From: Cribrihabitans marinus
GTDB taxonomy: Bacteria > Pseudomonadota > Alphaproteobacteria > Rhodobacterales > Rhodobacteraceae
DNA: 64,000 nt
Direction of reading: 5' to 3'
NCBI RefSeq assembly: GCF_900109035.1
Contig: NZ_FNYD01000003.1
Location: 372,001-436,000, forward strand
In this document: piece after piece, positions 56,813-64,000 of the stretch
How the letters are laid out: each line of letters starts with the position of its first letter
How positions within the stretch are numbered: the stretch's first letter is position 1
Notes under the pieces: model-generated
Database searches by the model: none
The model's input: only the letters and a program-made list of their open reading frames with translations
What the model was told of the DNA's origin: nothing
Made by a program: the position numbers and the translations under genes

Positions 56813-57297
56813 TGCCGGTCACGTCGGACATCACGGCCACCTATCGGGGGCCGGGCCGTGTCATGCGCCGGCTCTTGTCGATGGGCCAGCGCGAGGATCG
56901 CGCGCTGGCCATTCTCATGTCGGCCTGTGTGCTGGTCTTTGTCGCGCAGATGCCCCGCCTGGCGCGCGAGGCGCATGTGACCGGGCAGGAGCTGAACATG
57001 CTGCTGGGCGGCACGCTGCTGGCCTGGGTCATCATCGCGCCCTTGCTGCTTTATGTCATCGCGGCGCTCAGCCATGTCGTCGCCCGCCTGTTCGGCGGGC
57101 GCGGCGACTGGTATGGTGCGCGGCTGGCGCTGTTCTGGTCACTTCTCGCCGCGTCGCCGCTTCTGCTGCTGCATGGGTTGGTGGCCGGCTTAATCGGGCC
57201 GGGGCCGGCGCTGCAGGGGGTTGGCTTTCTGTGGCTGGTGGTGTTTGGCTGGTTCTGGATATCAAGCCTGAGACAAGCGGAAAGGCCCCCGGAATGA
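56812..57297 (+). CDS. Yip1-family membrane protein
   Basis: A 161-residue protein with four to five membrane spans. Core GPGRVMRRLLSMGQREDRAL and ...LAWVIIAPLLLYVIAALSHV fit the bacterial YIP1 family. It overlaps sufD by one base and the next gene by four. Unknown role. Confidence 0.75.
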   Translation: MPVTSDITATYRGPGRVMRRLLSMGQREDRALAILMSACVLVFVAQMPRLAREAHVTGQELNMLLGGTLLAWVIIAPLLLYVIAALSHVVARLFGGRGDWYGARLALFWSLLAASPLLLLHGLVAGLIGPGPALQGVGFLWLVVFGWFWISSLRQAERPPE

Positions 57298-57879
57298 TCA
57301 CCGCAGATTGGCGCGCGCTCGCCGTTTTGACGGTCAAGGATCCGGCCGAGGCGGCCCGGCGGGTCCTGGCGCTGAACCTGCCGGCCGAGGTGTGCTGGCT
57401 GGGGCTGGCGCTGGCCGTGGTGCTGGACACGCTGCTCTATATCGTATCGAACATGGCCCTGCCGCCGGTCGAGTCGCCGTTCTATGGCCTGATCGCGACG
57501 CCGGTCGGCTATGGCGCGGTGGTGGGCGGCGGATTGGTCGTCACGATCATCGCGATCCACCGGGTCGGCCGCGTGTTCGGCGGCGAGGGCGGCTTTGGCG
57601 AGATCCTGTCGCTGATGGTCTGGCTGCAACTGCTCAGCGTCGTGGCGCAGGCGGCGGTGTTCGTGCTGGTGCTGGTGGTGCCGCTCCTGGCGATGATCCT
57701 CAGCTTCGCCGCGACCTTCCTGGGCATCTACATCTTCCTTCACTTCGTCGACCAGGCCCATCGCCTGGGATCGCTCTGGCGGGCGGCGGGCGTGCTTGTC
57801 GCCGCCGTTCTGGCGATTTCGCTGGCCTTCATGATCCTGCTGTCCCTGATCGGGGCACCGCTTTCGGGAACCCTGCAGA

Positions 57880-57887
<8 letters not shown>
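57294..57887 (+). CDS. Yip1-family membrane protein
   Basis: A 197-residue protein from ATG 57294 with five or so spans (WLGLALAVVLDTLLYIVSN; GGGLVVTIIAIHRVGRVFGG; LLVVPLLAMILSFAATFLG-like). A paralogue or partner of the preceding gene. Its end overlaps sufS by eight bases. Unknown function. Confidence 0.75.
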
Positions 57888-59100
<1,213 letters not shown>

Positions 59101-59178
59101 GGGATCGGCGACTTCCGGCGCCCCACAAGGCGATTTCCGATTGCGGGCCGTCCGCCGATATCATATAGCCCGGATTAG

Positions 59179-59255
<77 letters not shown>

Positions 59256-59292
59256 CCTTTTCCGATGATCGGCACAGGCCCGGCACGCGGGC

Positions 59293-59997
59293 TCAGCCGG
59301 CGGCGCGGCCCTCGCCAATATAGAGTTTCTGGACATCGCAGAACACGCGATCCTCGAGAACCGCGCGCATCTGCGCCCAGGCGTCAGGCGCCTCGAGGAT
59401 ACTGTCATAGAGGCTGCGCGGCGCGATCAGGGTCTCGACGGTTTCGCCGGTCAGGTTGTCCTGCCATTCGAAGGCCATGTCGCCGGTCTCGGGCGAGACG
59501 TTGAGCAGGCGCATCTCGGTGCCCGCGCGCAGAGGCGCGCCGGGCAGGCCGCGGATCATCGCCAGCTTGGTCAGCTCGACCGTGGCATCGTCCAGCCCGG
59601 CCTCGCCGATCAGCAGCTTCTCGCGCAGCGCGGCCCATCCGAAGACCAGCCGCGGCGAGAGGCTGTCGCCGATCTCGCGCGCCTGCGGCGAGGCCTGTTC
59701 GCCATAGGCCAGATCGAAGGTCGCGATGGCCTCGTCCTCCAGCGCCAGCCAGTCGCCCAACAGGCTCAGAGGCTGGATCGAGAACCACTGGCCTCGGCCC
59801 ATGTCGAGATAGTTGAACTGCGGATCCAGCAGGAACTCGGCCTCGCAGTCGCCGCATTGCTGCACCTGGAACGTGCCTGCGATGATCTCGTCGCGCAAGT
59901 CGGGGCGGCGGTCGGCGTTCACGCTTTCCACGGCGGTGACGGTGATCTGCGCCTCGCAGGAGGGGCAGGTGACCGTGACATCGTTCATGATCGACAT
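59293..59997 (-). CDS. CpXC domain (zinc ribbon) protein
   Basis: A 234-residue protein. The N-terminal zinc ribbon has CPSC (residues about 11-14) and CGDC (about 48-51); the rest is alpha/beta (GQWFSIQPLSLLGDWLALED). The CpXC family is often found near unusual toxin or secretion genes. It starts 13 bases after the stop of the giant gene on the same strand, so the two are probably one operon. Function unknown. Confidence 0.8.
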   Translation of the reverse strand: MSIMNDVTVTCPSCEAQITVTAVESVNADRRPDLRDEIIAGTFQVQQCGDCEAEFLLDPQFNYLDMGRGQWFSIQPLSLLGDWLALEDEAIATFDLAYGEQASPQAREIGDSLSPRLVFGWAALREKLLIGEAGLDDATVELTKLAMIRGLPGAPLRAGTEMRLLNVSPETGDMAFEWQDNLTGETVETLIAPRSLYDSILEAPDAWAQMRAVLEDRVFCDVQKLYIGEGRAAG

Positions 59998-60010
59998 AAC
60001 CGCGATCCTC

Positions 60011-63000
60011 CTACTGGCTCATGTCTTTTTCCAGCCACTCGCGGGCCGGGTGCTTGGGGTTCATCTTGCCGCTGTGGAAGGCGGCATAGACCTCGGCGAA
60101 CCATTCGCCGGGCGCGCGGAACTGATAGCCCCGGACCCCCTGCGAGCGGGCGGCGAAGTCATAGCTGACCCATTTGCCGTCATAGGCCTCCTGATAGACC
60201 CGGCCGCCGATCTTCAGGCGCTTGGTCTCGGAGGCGCTGTACCAGATCGAGTTCGCCTTGCGGATCGAATCGCACCAGGCCTCGGCCTCAAGCCGGCGCT
60301 GGTCCCATTCCTCGGGCGATGCGCCGCCTTCGGGCTCGGGATGCGGATAGTTTCCGCCGGGCTTGGACAGGTAGGACGCGATATAGTCCTTGGAATAGTT
60401 GAACTCCTCCGCCGCCTTCCGCGCGATTTCCGAGACGTCGCCGCCATATTCCTTCCACGCCCCGTACTTGGCGCTGGTGCCGTTGCGGTCCATGACGCCG
60501 TACTTGTCGTCGACCGCGTGGCCGATCTCGTGCAGGGTCGTCCACGAGAATTTCTGCGCCGGCGCGTCGTCGGCGGGCTTGCAGTTCTCGTCGATCTCGC
60601 CCAGCTCCCATTCCTGGCCGATGACGGTTTCTTCGGGCATCTCGGCCCGGCCGATGCGCAGCTTGATGTTCTTCTTCACCTGCTTGTTCGGATCGTCCCA
60701 TTCCCACCCGAAGGAGGACGAACCCTTTTGCGTGCCGAACCGCTGCACCAGCCCCATCGAGGGATTGTCCACCGTGTGCGCGTCATCCAGCCCCGCCATC
60801 ACCCCGAACAGGCGGGTGACATTGGGCGCGGGCACGTCGGTCGCGGTGTCGGGGATGTTGCCGGCCGAGTCGGTGGTCTGTTTCAGCTCGATGCCGAACC
60901 GCATCTCCAGCGCCTTCTTGCAGGCCTTGCGCTGCACCTGTGGATCCAGCTTCTTGAAGATTTCGTCCATGCGCTCGGGCCCGCCCGGCGCATCGAGCAG
61001 CGCCTTGAGCTTGTCCTCGTCGGGTTCCTCGTTGGCGTGCATGTCCGCCTCGACCTCGGCCTCGGACAGGAGTGTCGCGCATTTCTTCAGGTCATCGAGC
61101 GCCTCCTTGGGCTCCAGCGCCTCGGCCTTCTCGGCCGCGGCCACCATGTAGAGCCGCGCCTCGTCGATATCGTCCGAGACGGCATAGCGCGCGTCGTGCT
61201 TGTTCAGGGCCGCAAGGCGCGGGGCCAGCTTGTCGCGCTCGGCCGTATAGCCGCGATGCGCCTCGCCGATGGCGGTGGCCTTGTCGAGATCCGTGCGGGC
61301 CGAGTTCAGCTCGTTCAGCGCCTGGTCGAACAGGCCGCGGTCGATCGACCCCCGCGCGGCCAGGATCATCCGGTTGGCGGCGTCGAACAGCTCGGCCAGC
61401 TTCGAGGGTTCCTTGTTGAGCGCCTTCATGTCCGTGTGGCGCTTGGTCAGGTTCTTCAGGTCAGTGTCCATCTGCGCGACCTGCCGGGCCTGTTCGTTGG
61501 CGCGCGCCAGCGCCTCGGCGGCCTTGGCCAGCTTGTCCCGCGCGGCCGGCACGTCGCCCGCATCATTGAACTCGGTCTCGGACTCGTCGAGCATCCGGCC
61601 GATCCGGTCGGTCTCGGTGGTGATCTGGCGCGCATCCGCGCCGGGCTGGCCCCTGAGCTTCTCAAGCCCCGCGCGGATCGCGCCCAGCTGCTTGTCGAAC
61701 CCGGCGGTCTCGGTGGGGCCAGCCTCGGCCAGCATCTTGGCGGCCTGGTCCAGATTGGCCTGGGTCGCCGCCTCGGCGGCCTCGGCCCGGGCGGCGTCGG
61801 CGATGCTCTGGGCCTCGACCTTGCAGGCGGGGAAGTCGCGCTTGGCCTCCATACCGGTGAGCGCTTTCATGCGGCGGTCAAGCTCGGCCAGGTGCAGGCG
61901 CACGGCCTCGTCCGATCCGTGATCCTTGCGCAGCGTCTCGACCGCGGTCAGGGCATCCTCCTTGACCGGCGCGTAGTCCTTGTAGTCCTTGCCGATCTGG
62001 GTGGGTTCGGTGCAGAGCGGGGCGATGGTGTCCACGATCTTGAGCGCGTTGGGATAGGTGCGCGCCGCGATCTCGGCATCGACCTGCGCCAGCAGCTTCT
62101 CGACCCGTTCGACATCCGGCTCTACCGCCGGGCAGCGTTCCGCCTTGAGCGCGTCGATGGCGTCCGACGCTGCCTGGCGCTTGGGTCGCAGCGCGGCCTC
62201 GCGGGTCTGGATGTCGCGGGCCAACGCGATCTCCAGCTGAACGGTGGTCGCCAGAGCGATCGCCTGGTCGTACTGCCGATCGGTGATCAGCGCGTCGACC
62301 TTGTCGATTTTCGGCTCGATCTTCTTGTAATGGGTGTCCATTTCGGGATCGGTGTGCAGCGTGCCTAGGAAATCGGTGATCCGCGACTTTCGGATGTTCT
62401 TGGCGCGCTTGTAATCGGCGAACATGCGCTTGTAGAGATCGCCGGTCTTCTTGGCCTCCTGCAGCTTCTCCAGCGCGGTCTTCCATTCCTTCTTGCCGGC
62501 CTCGGTGGCCGCTTCGGTCTTCTTCTTGCCATAGTCCGCGAATTCGGTGTCCAGCACGTCCTTGGGCGTGCCGAATCCGGCCTGCGCCGCCGCGAACCAG
62601 GTGTCCAGCGCGGCGATGTCGCCCTCCAGAAGGGTCTTGTGGTCATCGTAGGACTTGGCGTTCTGTTCCAACTCCTTGAGCAGGACGACGACCTTGGCGA
62701 TCTCGGCCTCGGCGGTCTCGTTGTCCTTGCGGTCGGCGGCCTGCTTGGCGGCGGTGAAGGCCGCGTCGATCGGGTCGGTCTGCGGCTTGAGCGCGTCGCC
62801 GCGCGCGGTGGCGACGATGCCGTCATATTCCGACTTCACGTCGGCGGCGATGTCCTCGTAGATCTTGCGCCGCTGCGCCTCGAAGAACGCATAGTGCAGG
62901 TTGCCGCGCGCCGATTCCAGGTCGGCCTTGGCGCCGGCCTCGTCTGGCGTCTTTCCGGCCAGCTTCTTCTGCGCGTCCTGGATCTGGCCTTCGGCCGTTG

Positions 63001-64000
63001 CGATGTCGTCGGCATAAGTGCTTTCGGTATCAGCGCTTTCCGCCTTGGTCTTCAACTGTTCCAGTTTGGCAATGACCGCCGACATATCGCCGCTGGCCGA
63101 GGTGATGTCACCCTTGGCCCCGTCGAATTCCTGCCCGGCCTGTTTCTGGATGTCGATCTGGTCGCGGGCATCGTTGGCATAGAGGATGGCGTCCTGGATG
63201 TGCTTGTCGGCCAGCTTGTACTCCTCGTTGCCCACCGCCGAGGTCGCTTCGCCCTCGAGCCGCGTCACCTGGTCGACCAGTTCCTGCGCAAAGGCCTGCC
63301 AGGTCGTGTCCCAGCTGTCCTTGGCGGTCTTGAGCGTCTTCTTGGAATCCAGGTAGGTCTTGTAGTCGTCGGCCAGTGTCTCGACCTTGGCGCTGTCGGT
63401 CACGATCTGGTCGCAGATCTTCTTGGCCAGCAGGAACTCCATCAGGTCGCGCTTGGCCTCCGAGCGGGTCAGATCGCCCTTGAGCCGGGTGATATGCCCG
63501 GTGATCCCGGCCTTGCCGGCATGGGCCTCCAGCGCCTTGATCTTGTCGCTGGCCGCCTTGTGCGACTTCTTGAACTCGGTGTTCAGCTTGACCGTCTTGT
63601 AGAGCGTGCTGCCCAGGTCCGAGGCGCGGTCAAGCAGCGAAATCGACTTCACGAAGCTCTTGGTCTTGGCTACATCGGACGCCGCGTAGAGGTCGCGCAG
63701 CTTTGTCAGAAAGGTCTGCACATCCGCGACCTCGGGATGTTTCGCGCGGCGCTTGATCATCTTGTCGGTCTTGTCGCGCTTGTCGGCATACTGGCCGGCG
63801 CGTTCGCCGCGCCACATGGCGTCCTGGGTGCGTTTGGCCATCGGCTGCAGCAGATCCGTGGCGGCCTCGTAGTCGGGCGTGGCGCCTGTTCCCAGCCCCT
63901 CGGCCTTGTCGAAATCCTCCTTGATCTTGCGGATCACGCCCTTGACCAGATCGTGCACCGCACCCCCGGTCAGCGGGTAGGCCGCGATCAGGTCGTCGAC
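60011..64000 (-). CDS. Giant helical protein with lethal-factor-like metalloprotease C-terminus (partial)
   Basis: At least 1329 residues; the frame is open to the window edge, so the real start is outside. The long N-terminal part has no membrane span and is built of Lys/Glu/Ala-rich helical repeats (for example DKADEKVADTLAKA-like runs, YDGIVATARGDALKPQ), likely a coiled-coil solenoid. About 174 residues from the C-terminus lies LHEIGHAVDD (HExxH zinc site), and about 30 from the end lies EWFAEVYAAFHS, which carries the third ligand Glu. This spacing and wording closely resemble anthrax lethal factor (HEFGHAVDDYAG ... FAEAFRLMHS), the ATLF/M34 peptidase class. Possibly a polymorphic toxin or an intracellular effector. 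Confidence 0.7.
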   Translation of the reverse strand, partial: VDDLIAAYPLTGGAVHDLVKGVIRKIKEDFDKAEGLGTGATPDYEAATDLLQPMAKRTQDAMWRGERAGQYADKRDKTDKMIKRRAKHPEVADVQTFLTKLRDLYAASDVAKTKSFVKSISLLDRASDLGSTLYKTVKLNTEFKKSHKAASDKIKALEAHAGKAGITGHITRLKGDLTRSEAKRDLMEFLLAKKICDQIVTDSAKVETLADDYKTYLDSKKTLKTAKDSWDTTWQAFAQELVDQVTRLEGEATSAVGNEEYKLADKHIQDAILYANDARDQIDIQKQAGQEFDGAKGDITSASGDMSAVIAKLEQLKTKAESADTESTYADDIATAEGQIQDAQKKLAGKTPDEAGAKADLESARGNLHYAFFEAQRRKIYEDIAADVKSEYDGIVATARGDALKPQTDPIDAAFTAAKQAADRKDNETAEAEIAKVVVLLKELEQNAKSYDDHKTLLEGDIAALDTWFAAAQAGFGTPKDVLDTEFADYGKKKTEAATEAGKKEWKTALEKLQEAKKTGDLYKRMFADYKRAKNIRKSRITDFLGTLHTDPEMDTHYKKIEPKIDKVDALITDRQYDQAIALATTVQLEIALARDIQTREAALRPKRQAASDAIDALKAERCPAVEPDVERVEKLLAQVDAEIAARTYPNALKIVDTIAPLCTEPTQIGKDYKDYAPVKEDALTAVETLRKDHGSDEAVRLHLAELDRRMKALTGMEAKRDFPACKVEAQSIADAARAEAAEAATQANLDQAAKMLAEAGPTETAGFDKQLGAIRAGLEKLRGQPGADARQITTETDRIGRMLDESETEFNDAGDVPAARDKLAKAAEALARANEQARQVAQMDTDLKNLTKRHTDMKALNKEPSKLAELFDAANRMILAARGSIDRGLFDQALNELNSARTDLDKATAIGEAHRGYTAERDKLAPRLAALNKHDARYAVSDDIDEARLYMVAAAEKAEALEPKEALDDLKKCATLLSEAEVEADMHANEEPDEDKLKALLDAPGGPERMDEIFKKLDPQVQRKACKKALEMRFGIELKQTTDSAGNIPDTATDVPAPNVTRLFGVMAGLDDAHTVDNPSMGLVQRFGTQKGSSSFGWEWDDPNKQVKKNIKLRIGRAEMPEETVIGQEWELGEIDENCKPADDAPAQKFSWTTLHEIGHAVDDKYGVMDRNGTSAKYGAWKEYGGDVSEIARKAAEEFNYSKDYIASYLSKPGGNYPHPEPEGGASPEEWDQRRLEAEAWCDSIRKANSIWYSASETKRLKIGGRVYQEAYDGKWVSYDFAARSQGVRGYQFRAPGEWFAEVYAAFHSGKMNPKHPAREWLEKDMSQ

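Noticed and set aside
59813-62368. 851-codon plus-strand frame opposite the giant helical gene
   Set aside because: Shadow of the repeated Glu/Lys/Ala codons; the minus frame has a clear metalloprotease motif.

Overview
The window joins two kinds of DNA. Positions 1 to about 35,250 are most of an integrated, HK97-type, long-tailed (siphovirus-like) prophage of moderate G+C content. From about 35,250 to 64,000 it is G+C-rich alphaproteobacterial chromosome, most likely family Rhodobacteraceae (Roseobacter group). That placement rests on the CckA hybrid kinase, an IscR without the usual cysteine triad, an Irr-type (ICE) palindrome before an iscR-suf operon, a GAAC-N7-GAAC SOS box at recA, and overall codon use. 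It is inferred from reading, not from a database search.

Prophage layout. The left end (attL) lies outside the window. Leftward early genes at 119-2375 encode a RecE-like nuclease with a SAP insert, a possible ssDNA-binding partner and small unknowns. A rightward block at 2932-6053 holds a MobV/Pre-like HUH relaxase homologue, an SF2 helicase and a VRR-NUC nuclease. Leftward genes at 6004-7933 include a sigma-32 (RpoH)-like sigma factor and an HNH protein. A two-gene cassette at 8113-10008 looks like accessory cargo. Then come a leftward D5-type primase-helicase and, next to it, an iteron-rich A+T-rich stretch (about 11,920-12,216) that is a good candidate replication origin. Small unknown genes at 12,292-14,237 lead to the late region: HNH, terminase, portal, protease, capsid, connectors, tail tube, a frameshifted tail chaperone, tape measure, tail tip, endolysin, holin candidate, one-piece spanin, excisionase and integrase. 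A short in-frame remnant resembling the C-terminus of IMP dehydrogenase (guaB) follows the integrase and marks the likely attR.

The most interesting system is a phage-wide promoter set. Ten near-identical bipartite elements, plus one weaker copy, all read rightward and sit before distinct phage modules. Each has a left box R-C-S-S-N-C-G-A-A, 11 bases, then GGCCACATCTCC and a pyrimidine-purine step 5-6 bases later. The layout and the CCACATCT core resemble sigma-32 promoters (-35 ending in GAA, about 13 bases, -10 CCCCATnT), and the same phage encodes a sigma factor with an RpoH-box-like motif (QRKIFGLM). In four cases the start codon is exactly at the predicted +1, which predicts leaderless messages. 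I propose that the phage sigma factor, or host RpoH, turns on the relaxase/helicase block and all late modules through these sites.

Chromosome layout. An rsmB-like methyltransferase, cckA, a sulfotransferase, recA, alaS, a DUF1330 gene, typA (leftward), an SMR transporter, icd (leftward), and an HD phosphohydrolase / small protein / hydrolase cluster (leftward) lead to a long suf operon. The suf operon (iscR, small cysteine desulfurase, sufB, three inserted genes, sufC, sufD, two Yip1-like membrane genes, sufS) builds Fe-S clusters and appears iron-regulated. tRNA-Arg(CCG) follows. The right edge holds a CpXC zinc-ribbon protein and a very large helical protein, cut by the window edge, whose C-terminus resembles the anthrax lethal factor-type metalloprotease domain.
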